Shown piece by piece: positions 1-10,778 of a DNA stretch of 64,000 nt. The notes beneath the pieces were generated by a model that was not told the origin of the DNA, searched no databases, and saw only the letters and a list, made by a program, of their open reading frames with translations. The stretch is taken from assembly GCA_946800325.1 (NCBI GenBank), contig OX326957.1, positions 60,471,070-60,535,069 on the forward strand, written 5' to 3'. This DNA comes from Luzula sylvatica (taxonomy: Eukaryota; Streptophyta; Magnoliopsida; Poales; Juncaceae). Every line of letters starts with the position of its first letter. Position 1 is the first letter of the stretch. The position numbers were made by a program, and so were the translations under genes.

Positions 1-1395
1 TTTACATTTATTTATTATGATGTTCTTAACATTTCTTAATGTCTTCTCTCGCTTTGTTGTGATGTTCTTTACATTTCAATTTTCTTTAGTTTATATTTTC
101 CTAAAGTTATCTTTTTATTTGTGTGTGTTAACTTTAATTCACACTAGAGCCAACCTTTGTTCTGATTCGGAATTATAATTTATATATTTATATTCGCGAA
201 GTGTTTTTATTATCTCATTGTATTGCCGTATGCAATTTTATAATTATAGTTTTTAAGTATTGTACATGATATTTCAAACTACGTATTATTTTGCACATAT
301 GAAATCAAACTCTTATATGGTATACCTTATTCTTGTGAAATTATAATGATAAATTAGATATAAAACATTTAAAATAAATTGATACTCTAATTAATTCGCA
401 CGAAATATCTTAAATGAGCTAATCTTCCGTCCAGGCGGAATATTTCCTGGAATTCATATTTGTATAATCTCATTATACACTTGTTAATTTTCACGAACGC
501 GTACGTTTTTTATTCTTATATATTTTTGTCGTTGATACAACTGTATTTCCTTCAAGGAGATATTGAACACAAAAAATTAGGGAATCTCGAAACCCGATAA
601 GGTAAACAGAATCTTCCGATTTGACATGGAGGAGTGGTAGGGACCACATGATTCGCTTCCCATGAGAATCTGATGTGGAAAAAGAGATACACGGGTTTAT
701 GTCATATGACTCCATTTAGCAAGATAATAAGATGGGATAACTTTCTAGAGGAATAAGAAATTATTCCAATCCGTTTCTCTAATTTATATGATGTTTGATA
801 CGATGATAAAAATACAAATTAGGATAGTGTTGAATATTAAAATAGTATATTTTGCAAATGACCAAAATTTTCATATTTAGGAATATTGAAATTAATGACA
901 AATATTATAGAGTCAAGCATAAAAATGAAGTTGATGAAACAAAAAAAACTGGATAAATTTATGAAAAAAATAATTGACACGTTTAAATTAAACTAAATAA
1001 AATACTAACAGAGTTAATACTAGAAAAGTAATAAAATCGCTTAACTAAAAGTACGTCATATCTATATTTCCAAATTACATACACAAAATATATTGCTAAT
1101 AAAATCAAGTTTGATTAAATAGTCTATTAAATTGGTTTCTAAAATTTTATATAAATTGACTTCTGAATCATTAGTTTATATTTTTTCATTAATCAACTTA
1201 AATTTTTTTTTATGATAAAAAACAACTCTTTAAAATTCTCTCATGAAAAATAAGAAAAGTAAACAAAATATTGCACACATAGCATCATTTTGTTGAGACA
1301 ACTTGATTTTTTTCCGAAAAATACTACCCATGACTCCATGAGTGATCTCAAATTGAAGAGAGTAAAAATTATAAGATAATGATATAATTAAATTC
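1..1395. other. AT-rich intergenic DNA, nothing recognised
   Basis: This stretch is AT-rich with short, stop-ridden reading frames and no domain I recognise. I see no tRNA, no clear terminal repeats and no splice-consistent gene structure. Confidence 0.6.
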
Positions 1396-1955
1396 TTAAA
1401 TAGATGAGTGATCTCATGAATACCCCTCAAAAACGTCAAATTTCATAAATACCTCCTAAAAAACCTTCAAATATCAAGGATACCCTTACATTAAAGTTTT
1501 AGTTAATAATTTGTTAAATTCAGCAATGATTTTTCGTTCAAAATATTTTTTTGTTTTACATTTATATCAATATAATAGTTACTTAATATTTTAAGAATAG
1601 TATTGATTTCAGCAATGATTTTTGAAAAGAAATTATGATATGGAATTGACAATATTTGATTTTTTATGGTTTTCAATATTATTTTAGAGCAAAAGTTATT
1701 CATTATCATAAAAATAAATTAAGTAAGTGACATATTACCAATGACGAGGAACACGTTGGTGATTTTAAATTATATAATAGGTGTATATGTGATATTTAAG
1801 AATTTTATAGGGTAATCATGATATTTGAAGGATTTTGAAGGAGTTTCCATGATATTTGAAGAGATTGCAAGGGTATTTGTGAGTTTTGACATTATTGAGG
1901 GGGGTATATGTAAAATTATGATGTTTTACAGAGATACACGTGAAATTACGCCTAA
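1396..1955. repeat. Degenerate foldback (MITE-like) repeat
   Basis: The left part repeats a unit of the type 'atttcataaatacctcc' or 'catgaatacccctcaaaa'. The right part carries the reverse complement ('ggggggtatatgtaaaatt', 'tagggtaatcatgatattt'), so the whole can fold back on itself. The same unit makes up the better preserved element at 38282-38665, so the two probably belong to one family. The arms here are diverged and I could not find a clean target-site duplication. Confidence 0.5.
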
Positions 1956-2388
1956 ACTAAATAACAAATAAAAATTGTATTTGACATTTAATATATAAAT
2001 CAGTACTGAATATAAATACCATCATAAAATTATAATTTACAAGCAAAATATTTTTTGTAATAAAATAATCATATAAATTTCTTTTGTAATAATATATCAT
2101 AAAATAAATTAATGCATTGTGAAATATATCTTAAATATCGTCAATGTAATAACAAATATTGAATACAATAAATATGGAAATAACTAAATAGTTGTACTTC
2201 TGACAAGAAGATAGAAAAAATTGTATACTAGATATGTTTTGAATATAATTAGATAGCTTTTGAATATAATTAGGCAGGTAAACAAATGTTTGATTTATAC
2301 AAAAATATATTCTTGGGGGGAATTAAGAAATATAAATTTGACTTAGATTCATTAATAAAATAATACAAAAAGTAATCGATAATTAAAG
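1956..2388. other. AT-rich spacer, nothing recognised
   Basis: AT-rich sequence between a foldback repeat and a probable LTR. No coding, RNA or repeat signal is visible. Confidence 0.5.
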
Positions 2389-3900
2389 TGTCACACCCCA
2401 AAAATAATAAAGGAGGGGGTGCGGCAACCCGCCAGTATACAACTCGTATATCACAGGCTCTTATATGATAAATTCACAAAAACATAAATACCACAACTCG
2501 AAAACAACGACACACACACATATATATGCATCACCATAACATATACAAATGAACATAAAGAAACCTAGGAGAAGTATATAAACACATATGCGGCATAAAC
2601 ACACAAAATATTAAACATGTCGCAGCGACAAAATGGCTTGCTGGCCAGAAACGGAAGTACACTAATATACACAACATGGAGGTTCCGCGATGAAAACGAA
2701 ACCATCGTACTCACACTCTAGATACCCGCTGCCCCGAATGATCTGTCCACCATACCTAGAATCAAAACATTCAAATAAAATGGTTAGTCACGGAAGTGAC
2801 TAAGTAAGTGAGTTTTGAGCCTACCTTATTAAGATCGACCTCATACATGGCTAGTCAAAAACTCACTCGAAAATAATCACATGTATTGAGAAATACTCCT
2901 CAAAGTACTTGCCCCGGCTTTTCGAAATCAAAATCACTTATCTTCATACATAATCATACACATACTAATATACTTTACCGGGGTGAGGGCGCTAATAACT
3001 CTCGACTGAAGTGCCAACCCGAGCTGATAGTGAATCACACACGGGCTGGAACATAACATAAGGGGAACACATCCACCCGACGACTACTGGATATCCATGT
3101 GCCACAGCCAGACCCCTCATGGGTCGGGACTTTGCACTACATCAAGTTAGCTATGCTTTTTCCCTCAATAGAGTCTCACGTAGACCGTTTCTAAAATCGC
3201 AAGTCCCAGCTTACGTTTTAGACAATTCAAATCATACATATAAAGAGCCTCCCGGAGACCCTCACTAAAATAGTAAGCTCGGCTTACGTTTTATCAAACT
3301 CAAATTCTACATATATATAGATGATCAAATATACATAATATACATTTTGTTGAGGTAACATGGTTTTTAAAGCAAAATACGGCTTCTAAAGCAAGAACCA
3401 TTGACTATCATGTAAGGTCTAGAAACGCTCGTAATTGGATTCTTAATAAGAGGAAAGTGAGAGTAGCACTCACCTAATGGAAAGAAACTCGACAAACAAG
3501 AGATTAATCAAAACGGCGCACAAGATGGAGTGAAAATGGAGAAACTCAAAACTTGGATGGAATTCTTCTTTTGATCGTGCCAACTCGCACAACTCAACCT
3601 CCGAAAAATTATTGCACCTTTCGTTTTGCGAAATTTCCTCTTTTCCTTGCTTTTTCCTCTTTTTCTCTCTTCTTGTCCATAGGGTTTCATGAGTGTTAAT
3701 GGATGAATGGAAGGGATCTCCATGAGGATAAGGTGGTAGCCAAAGTCATGCATGAGGTGGTGGCACCCAAATCATGAATGTGATGTGCTGGATGGGCACA
3801 TTTCATACATACCCACAACAGGGGCAACTCAACCATGTAGGCCATGTAGGCCATGGTTGAGAGCCCCATATATGTTTATACTATACTATATTAAGTTTAG
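2389..3900. mobile_element. Probable solo or truncated LTR
   Basis: The segment starts abruptly with TGTCACACCCC, a start I associate with LTRs of plant Ty3/gypsy-type retrotransposons. It then runs for about 1.5 kb of moderately GC-rich, non-coding DNA that differs clearly from the AT-rich flanks. Short duplications are visible inside, such as two similar blocks around 3165-3230 and 3245-3300 built on 'aagc(c)ggcttacgtttta', and a tandem 'ccatgtagg' near 3834-3853. No coding domain, primer-binding site or second copy is present, so I read it as a solo or truncated LTR. The right end is uncertain and no duplication was confirmed. Confidence 0.35.
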
Positions 3901-4152
3901 GCTATTGTATATTTTTTCCTACCAAAATCACATTATTCATTAAGAATGTTATACTCACAATTGTGAATTTAGCAAAATTTTCATTTCCTGTCTAATTTAG
4001 TCAGATTTCTCTCCAAAATTGTCAATTTTTGCAAATCCCTCGAATTATGCAAATATTTCATTCCCATGTTAGCTGCTCATTTCTAAAAAATTTTGAAAGA
4101 AACATAATCCACGAATCGGGGATATATTTGGTTTCAAATTTTTATTGATAAT

Positions 4153-4229
4153 ACCAACGGGATTCGAACCCATGACATATGATATCTTATGCTAAACACC
4201 TCACCACTAGGTCATGAAACCGTTGGTGC
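4153..4229 (-). repeat. tRNA-like sequence (tRNA pseudogene or SINE head)
   Basis: On the minus strand this 77-base segment has an A-box-like stretch (GACCTAGTGGTG) and a perfect palindromic B-box, GGGTTCGAATCCC, at 4159-4171. Its ends can pair as an 8-bp acceptor-like stem, ACCAACGG with CCGTTGGT. It is followed by an A-rich tail region. I do not see a convincing anticodon arm, so it is more likely a tRNA pseudogene or the head of a tRNA-derived SINE than a working tRNA. Confidence 0.5.
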
Positions 4230-5760
4230 TCATTTCTAAAATTGAAACCTTGCTTGTCTATTAAAGGAATTGCACCCTGACAGCTTGATTTCATTCTCTC
4301 CTAGATTTAGTATTTGATGAAGCAAAATATTTTTTATTTATTTCAATATTTGTCTTTCTCGTTTCGTAAGGATTCCATAATATTAGGATTATCTTTCATT
4401 CATAGACTTAAATATTAGCAAAACCCTCAAATTTTGTAAGCTATATTCATAGACTTAAATATTTCAGGTGTATATGATTTCATGAATGAAATATTCTGCC
4501 TGTATTGCTTTAGTATATTTTCCTATTTTCTTCAAGATGTGAGAAAAATTGAATGATACTGTATGCAATTATATCTCTTCATCTCATTGGTTGAATCTTG
4601 ATTTAGATATAATGATATATATTATTAGTTTTTAACTATTAGGCATACATTGATTAAGCAAATTGTTTTTTTTTTCAGGCTGAGTTTTACTTTACTCCTT
4701 AGGTTCCTGTGCAACAATATTTTGTTTGAAGTCAGATTTTTTATCCTAAACTTCATAAGATAGTACTTTGACGGATTTTTTTTCATTCTTGTGATGTGTA
4801 AGGTACCAGGTATTATTGATGTATATTTTTTTTGTTCTGATTTTCATGATGTATATTTCAATTAAGTTACCAAGACAAGAAAGCAATTTTTTTTGCAATT
4901 ATATAGAACAATAGAAAACTTATATTTTCACCGAGAGCCTCCAAAAGGATTGAGCCGGCCCTGACCCACAAAACTATCATATTTGCAAACTCTTGGATTT
5001 ACAAGTATATGGAGGTTTTTTTTAGAAACTCTATATTTAGTATTATTAATGGTTTGATCATTTTGCAAATAAGACCCTATAATATATTTATTTAAATAAC
5101 CCATAAATATGTAATTACGATTATATCCTTTCGAAAACTTTGACACATAAGAACTCGGTTTTGATCGTTGGAAGAGTTGTATTTTTAATATGGGTCTTAT
5201 ATTCTGAGATTTTAGGAATAATAATCTACAAATATCAAAACCATATTTTTGATATTTATTACATAAAGCATATATGAGAACGAAAAGATAATGTAGAGAA
5301 GTTCATTAAGGTGAAGGAATAAAAAATTCTAGAATTAGTAATTTCACAGTTTATTTGGATGTTCAAATTATAAGATGCTGAAAAATATAATTTTCTATTT
5401 GGTTGTTTACAAAATTTTGAAAAAATAATATTTCATCTAAATTAATAAAAAAAAGATTATCGTAATATTACATTATTGTAATATTATTATTTTATTATTA
5501 TTATTATTATATTAGTGTAATATACTATAATAATTTTAGTTTGAAAAAATTAATAAGATTATTATAATACAACATTATTGCAATATAATATTGTTATAAT
5601 ATTAATATATTATACAAATACTAATATTATAATTTTATTAATTATAATAATATTAATATATTATAATACTAGCTAAGAAAAATATGTGCAATCATTCTTT
5701 TTGTACCAAGTCTAGATTATAAATGTAGTTAATTATAAATTACATATTTTGGCCCATACT
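4230..5760. other. AT-rich intergenic DNA
   Basis: No gene is recognised. Around 4950-4970 the sequence 'gagccggccctg' resembles the end of some plant hAT elements when read on the minus strand, but I could not find a matching partner end. The part from 5430 to 5690 is almost pure A/T with 'tattaatat' runs. Confidence 0.5.
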
Positions 5761-5761
5761 C

Positions 5762-5895
5762 CATATAGTCCATTAATTCACAAAGTAAGAAAAAAAAACA
5801 TAAAAAAAGGTATCAATCCTCAGAGACTCGATCCATAGTCCATTAATTCACAAAATAAGAAGAACAGTTACCGGTCTTCAGAGACTTATATGTTC
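5762..5895. repeat. Imperfect tandem duplication
   Basis: The motif 'agtccattaattcacaaa' followed by an AAGAA run and 'tc(c/t)tcagagact' occurs twice in a row, with a unit of roughly 70 bases. It looks like a local duplication and has no coding content. Confidence 0.55.
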
Positions 5896-6049
5896 TAATA
5901 GCGATTATTACTCTTTATATTTATAAAGGATACATGTTAATTTATTTTTTTCAAGAACCCAGATCACGAAACGTGTTCTTTCGAGGTTTTAATTTTTATT
6001 AAAAAAGAAAAAACGGTTACGAGTTGTTTACAGAGATAATTCTGCATTA

Positions 6050-6330
6050 TGCCATAACAAAAAAGAACTGAAAATGTACGCAGTAATGTAGAGATAGAAC
6101 GAAGAACTTTAAATATTTGTTAGGCGCCAAGAATGTAGCAGATAACTAATTACCGCCTGTAAGAGGTTTGGCATCCTAGCTTTATGTCGAAAAATTCGTG
6201 CATTCCTTTCTAGCCATATGGACCATAAGGTGGTTGCCCAGATTATGCTTTTGTCGTTCCCAGTTGTGCATGCTCTGATTTGGTTCCGAGCCTCGATGAA
6301 GGTATCTTGTGGTGTGCAAGGCGCCAACAA
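6050..6330 (-). pseudogene. LINE ORF2 C-terminal fragment (minus strand)
   Basis: On the minus strand the conceptual peptide contains WATTLWSIWLERNARIF, the hallmark tryptophan-rich stretch found after the reverse-transcriptase zinc-binding (zf-RVT) domain of plant LINEs. It is a short remnant with no upstream domains. It lies head to head with a second LINE fragment on the plus strand. Both encode the same part of the protein, so this is not the inverted 5' end of a single twin-primed insertion. Confidence 0.65.
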
Positions 6331-6384
6331 AAGTCAAGTTTTTCGGGACCCGGCTTACCGAGCTCTTCGGGATCCGGGGATTAT

Positions 6385-7000
6385 TTCATCCTGGAACACG
6401 GCATTACGGAAGTGCAAGGCGCCAACAAAAGTCAAGTTTTTTGCTTGGTTAATGTTAAATAATAGAATTTTGACGGCCGATAATTTGGCGACAAGATGAT
6501 GGCCCCACATAGAAGGATGTGTCCTTTGCGCCCAAGCCCCCGAGACCGTGCATCATCAACTACTCCGATGCACATATTCAGCGAGGGTTTGGAACTACAT
6601 ACTCGTTGAATTAAATCTCACGCTTGGAGACGACTTGCTATCCACTTGGCGTCGAAACTGCAAAAGGGATGATAAGCGACACACACATTACTGGAGTGCT
6701 ATATGGTTAGCTACGGCTTGGCATCTTTGGAAGGAGCGTAATAGACGCATCTTTTCACAAAAAGTGGAATAAGTACACAACCTTATAACATTCATTAAGA
6801 AGGATGCATATGCATGGCTTTGTCACTGCTAAGGAGCCCCTGCATTGTAGTTTGTTTATAGGTTCCTAGAAGTTTTGCTTTTCTTTCTTAGATGGTGATT
6901 TTTTCATCATCACCCCCTTCTTTGTAACTATGAATTTCTATTTTTTTATTTATATACTGAGTGAGGGCTATCATCTCCTTCAAAAAAAAAAAAAATTAAA
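6385..7000 (+). pseudogene. LINE ORF2 3' end with poly(A)
   Basis: The plus strand encodes a zf-RVT-like stretch (KAPTKVKFFAW, then NRILTADNLATR) and the tryptophan-rich motif WLATAWHLWKERNRRIF. Several stops interrupt it, for example directly after ATR near 6497. A 3' UTR-like stretch and a run of A near 6988-7000 follow. It is a dead 5'-truncated LINE copy. Target-site duplications were not found. A 28-base direct repeat (6316-6343 and 6414-6441) links it to the neighbouring minus-strand fragment. Confidence 0.7.
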
Positions 7001-7424
7001 TTAAATTAATAGCGGAAGAGTGAAAAAATAGAAATGAAAATAATATGAACTAAAAATTGATAGATGAACTTCTAAAAATCATAACAAATAAAAAATTAAT
7101 GAAATTTAGTGAAATATGATCGTGAACAAATTAAACAACAAATACTAAACATGATAATTTTGGTGATTTTAAAAAATATAAAAAACAGTCAAATTTATTT
7201 TATACAAACAAGACTTAAGATGTTCATTAATATTTAGTCCCTATTTTTTTCATTAATATTTGTTTTTCTAATCCGTTTAACTAAAAAAACGCTTCAAACA
7301 AACCAGACTTAAAATGTTCTACCAATTAAACAAAATGATGATGCTATATAAATTCCGATCCATACAAAATCCAAAAGAAAATACTGATAATCCTTACCAA
7401 AATATTTTAGCATCCTAATTTCAA
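7001..7424. other. AT-rich spacer, nothing recognised
   Basis: AT-rich DNA between the LINE poly(A) and the last exon of the Transposase_24 gene. No features seen. Confidence 0.5.
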
Positions 7425-9280
7425 TTAATTGCAACTAAGAGCATCGTCTACGATGCCATCACGAGGAGTATTGTTCGCGAATCTTTTCAATGGAAATTGT
7501 GGCACGAATCCTGGAACTGCTGGCAATGGAAAAGAAAAACGATATGGCCTCGGCATATTCATATTTTCCATATATGCTTGCGATGATTGTCCGGTTTGCA
7601 TATTTGCCTTGAGGTAATAAAATTAAATTAATTGTACATCTTACAATTTGTTAGTTATTTGATCGTGCTTGTACCTGTTGAAACGGCCATTGTTGGCGGT
7701 ACATCTGCGTAAAATGTAACCCCATTTGTGCCTGCATCGCGGAATACATTTGGGATGTTCGTTGTTGGTGCTCCTCCCACAATCGATGTTGATTTACCTG
7801 CATCTGCCGTGCCATTACATGACGCAACTCAAGCATCTCTGCTTCTCTTCGCCGGTCCTTGTCTTTTAGTTGCTCGACCTGAGTCTTGAGGGCTGTCAAC
7901 TCCTCGGGAGAAGAATGAGGAGTTGTAGATCCCGTTGTCATGAAGTTAGGATCTACCAATCTTGGTCTAGATGAAGGCGAAGGCTGCACTTTACGCGTGT
8001 CGATAATTGACCCGAGCCCATACACTTTTCCATGGGACTTCCCTCCAGACACCCGAATCCACTCTTCGTCCTTATCACCGATTTCATGTTGCCATTTCTC
8101 ACCATACAGCTCCGACATGGCATGCTCATATTTTTCCTATTTTTTAAATAAAATATATCAAACAATTTAATTAAGCCATATAAAATGCATACCGCCACAT
8201 ATTGTGATTTTCTATCGATATAAACTCTTGTTCCTTTTCGCATCTTCCCGAACTTCAGCACCTCCAAATGTGAAACCCTCTGCCCTGTAGCTTACTCCTT
8301 CGAAAACACAATAAAATAATTAAATATACATCGAAATTTTTGAAAATTTAATAAAATCCATACTATTCTCTTCTTGTGATCTGCCAGGCGAATGGATCCG
8401 CCGACATTGTGCACATGAGTTTCCCCTGACAATCGATTATTTCTATATATTACGGGTGGATTGTGCGATCCATCCTGCATCTGCATCCCATTTTTCGCAC
8501 ATCTTCTTCCACTTAGCTTGGATGCACCACTCTGGAGTCTGGACAAGTAGCTTTTATGTTCTGCTCCGTCAACCACTCGGTCACATTATCACCGCATATA
8601 ACTTTCGCCTTTTTACGTGCATTATACAATGTAGCCCTATAGCTTGCACCCGCCAATGCTTCAAATGTACTTTTGCAAAGTTCCGCATCCTCCCCATCTG
8701 CCCTTTGTAACGTCGCTGTTAAACGAAATAAGGTAGATTTTAGTAGGACTATGCGAAATTTATTGAATTTTATTGTTATGGGTGTACCAAGAATTCCTTC
8801 AGTAGGCGTTTCTTATAATCAACATCCCATTCGGCATAAGTAGTCCAACCTTCTTGTATATTTTTCAGTAGCAAGCTCAAATCTCGGGTAGGTTTAGTGG
8901 AGTCTCCTGGCTTCGCAATAATGAATGATCTGAAATTCAATATTAAATTAATAAGATACAAATTGCCTTTTCGAGTTTCGTTGAATATTATATTAACGGT
9001 ACCCATCTGAAGAAATCTTGATCGGTATCTTATAATCTGGATGAGGGATCTTCGTCAGAAGATTAGGCCCCCTTCCTTGGCGTCGTGAAACAGCATGACG
9101 TGGCATGTCTTGTGGGGCCTCTGCCTCATCAATATGTGAGGCCTCATTTTCCTCAGCGCCTTGAGCGGTTTCCTCTGCCACGTGATCATGTGGGGCTTGC
9201 GGCTCAGGATGTATCGGTCGTGATGCCTCTACAGCAGCGCGTCCTCGTGTAACAGGCCTCTGGTATCGACGCTCGCTCAT
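7425..9280 (-). pseudogene. Transposase_24 (plant En/Spm-type) gene, frameshifted
   Basis: Several exons of a plant transposase ORF1-like protein of the Ptta/En/Spm (Transposase_24) type read leftwards. Exon 1 (9280 to about 9004) is an acidic, disordered N-terminus starting MSERRYQRP. Exon 2 carries WTTYAEWDVDYKKRLL. Next come about 8290-8730 (YRATLYNARKKAK and a KW..MCEKW region), 8193-8279 (RKGTRVYIDRKSQYVA), 7675-8136 (KYEHAMSELYGEKW, then a Q/M/R-rich coiled-coil-like tail) and 7425-7607. The last three exons join cleanly at GT-AG sites and in frame. The middle part needs at least two frame changes (around 8530 and 8450), so the gene is probably dead. No CACTA-type terminal repeats were found around it, so it could be a remnant or a once-domesticated copy. 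Confidence 0.7.
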
Positions 9281-10100
9281 TTTTAGTGTAAAGCTGCAAA
9301 AAATAGTTCATATGTTAGAAAACACATACTCCTACTAAATTGTCCGCCTCCGTCGAAAAATTCCAAAGCGATCGCATTATCTTCAACTTGATTATATTTA
9401 ATTCTAAACTTAATTATCAAATATCAAAATTGATACTGATCGTATTAAAAAAGTTTGCGCAATTGACATGAACCTATTCGACCTCAAACCATAATACTGA
9501 ATAATGATTGTCTTGTTCAAATGGTAAACTTATGGGAAATAAAATAAAAATATAACACGTTCGTCTATAATATGTATATCCTGATTATCACAATATAATT
9601 TTACACAGAAATTTCATATTAACACTAACCACATAAATATCCAATTGTAACATTAATCTCACAACAGTCCTGACATATGGTTATTAACGAGAAAACTTCT
9701 GATGAAATTAACAATCAAATACATACCTAAATGAGAAAAGCCAAGGCAATGGGCAAAAGAACCAGCTGGGTCAGAACTGCAATATAAAAAAAACACAAAA
9801 GTTAATTAATACAATTAAATAATTAATATCATTATTAAGACTAATAAATGAAGAAACGATTAAGTAAAAACCATATGTGCAAAACAACCTAAACCGACCA
9901 TTATTATTGAACTTTAACCCTAAACCAACCCTTATTAGTAAACTTATACCCTCAACATTTTTTTTTGAGTTATATACCCCCTCAACATTTTATAAGTGAA
10001 AAGCTTAAATGTAAAAGAACTTTGAACCAACACAAATCATAATTCCGTTATCATTAATCTTAAACCTCGAAACAACACAAACACGAATGAATGAAAGAGA
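9281..10100. other. Upstream spacer of the Transposase_24 gene
   Basis: AT-rich DNA upstream of the minus-strand Transposase_24 start. No coding exon or clear promoter element is recognised. Confidence 0.45.
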
Positions 10101-10113
10101 CACAAGCACACAT

Positions 10114-10148
10114 ACACACACACACACACACACAAAGAGAGAGAGAGA
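10114..10148. repeat. (CA)n-(GA)n microsatellite
   Basis: A run of about ten CA units is followed directly by about seven GA units. Open frames reading Cys-Val or Ser-Leu repeats here are artefacts of this microsatellite. Confidence 0.9.
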
Positions 10149-10256
10149 CCAGAAACGGTGGAGGCTGACAAGAAGGTGAAGACTGAAGAGGCGACTGCGG
10201 GGGAAAAAGAAGAGGAGGATGATGGAGAAAGTGAACAGATGGAAGAGAGAGAGCTG

Positions 10257-10291
10257 TTTGGCGCCAACTAGGTACTTTTCCATTTTGGCGC
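10257..10291. promoter_or_regulatory. Two E2F-like sites (weak)
   Basis: TTTGGCGCC at 10257-10265 and TTTTGGCGC at 10283-10291 both match the plant E2F core TTTSGCGC. They are about 20 bases apart in a GC-richer island. The nearest start codon downstream on the minus strand is about 1 kb away, so any target gene is uncertain and chance cannot be excluded. Confidence 0.25.
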
Positions 10292-10310
10292 TTTTGAAAT
10301 GTTGGAGCCA

Positions 10311-10518
10311 TAAAACCCGGCATACGTGGCCGAGATAGCAATAAACGAAGCCGCTCTCTGGAGGAAAGCAAACCCGACGTCGAGGAAAACACGACTCTCT
10401 GACATCGACTAAACTTAGTTTCTATATGTATAAATTTTATAGTTTTGTACTCTTTTTTCTTTTCATTTATAAAAAGCGTGAATACCATTGGTATTCCTTA
10501 AAAAAAAAAAAAAAAAAA
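10311..10518 (+). pseudogene. 5'-truncated processed retrocopy with poly(A) and TSD
   Basis: A segment of about 190 bases ends in a 22-base A run (10500-10521). It is flanked by the direct repeat AAATGTTGGAGCCA (10297-10310 and 10519-10532), where the right copy overlaps the A run. The 5' part is GC-richer and open in one frame for 30 codons, with the C-terminal-looking peptide KPGIRGRDSNKRSRSLEES and then ..ENTTL before a TGA. About 110 bases of AT-rich, 3' UTR-like sequence follow. This is what LINE-driven retrocopying of an mRNA 3' end leaves. I do not recognise the parent gene. A SINE or LINE tail is the alternative. Confidence 0.6.
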
Positions 10519-10778
10519 AAATGTTGGAGCCAAAATTTGAAAAATAGGAGATTCTACGAACTTTTTTTTTTTTTTTTTTTTTGCATTACCGACCCATACG
10601 CAATTATATAATGGAATATTCTACTTTCTCCCTCCCTTCGTTTCTCTCACACATTCATGATGATGTCAAATTTTGAATTAATTATTAATTAATAAGAATA
10701 ATTAGTGAGTTAATCATGAATTGATGGAAGAAATAAGGAAACACTGTAGATTTGTCATTTCAAATTCACCTCTAATTT

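Noticed and set aside
3508..3943. Two short frames, one with Cys-Arg-Pro repeats
   Set aside because: They lie in the probable LTR, and the Cys-Arg-Pro repeat comes from the tandem 'ccatgtagg' unit. No homology is recognised.
10005..10488. Open frames with long Cys-Val, Ser-Leu and leucine-rich peptides on the minus strand
   Set aside because: They are translations of the (CA)n/(GA)n microsatellite and neighbouring low-complexity DNA, with no domain and no conserved start.
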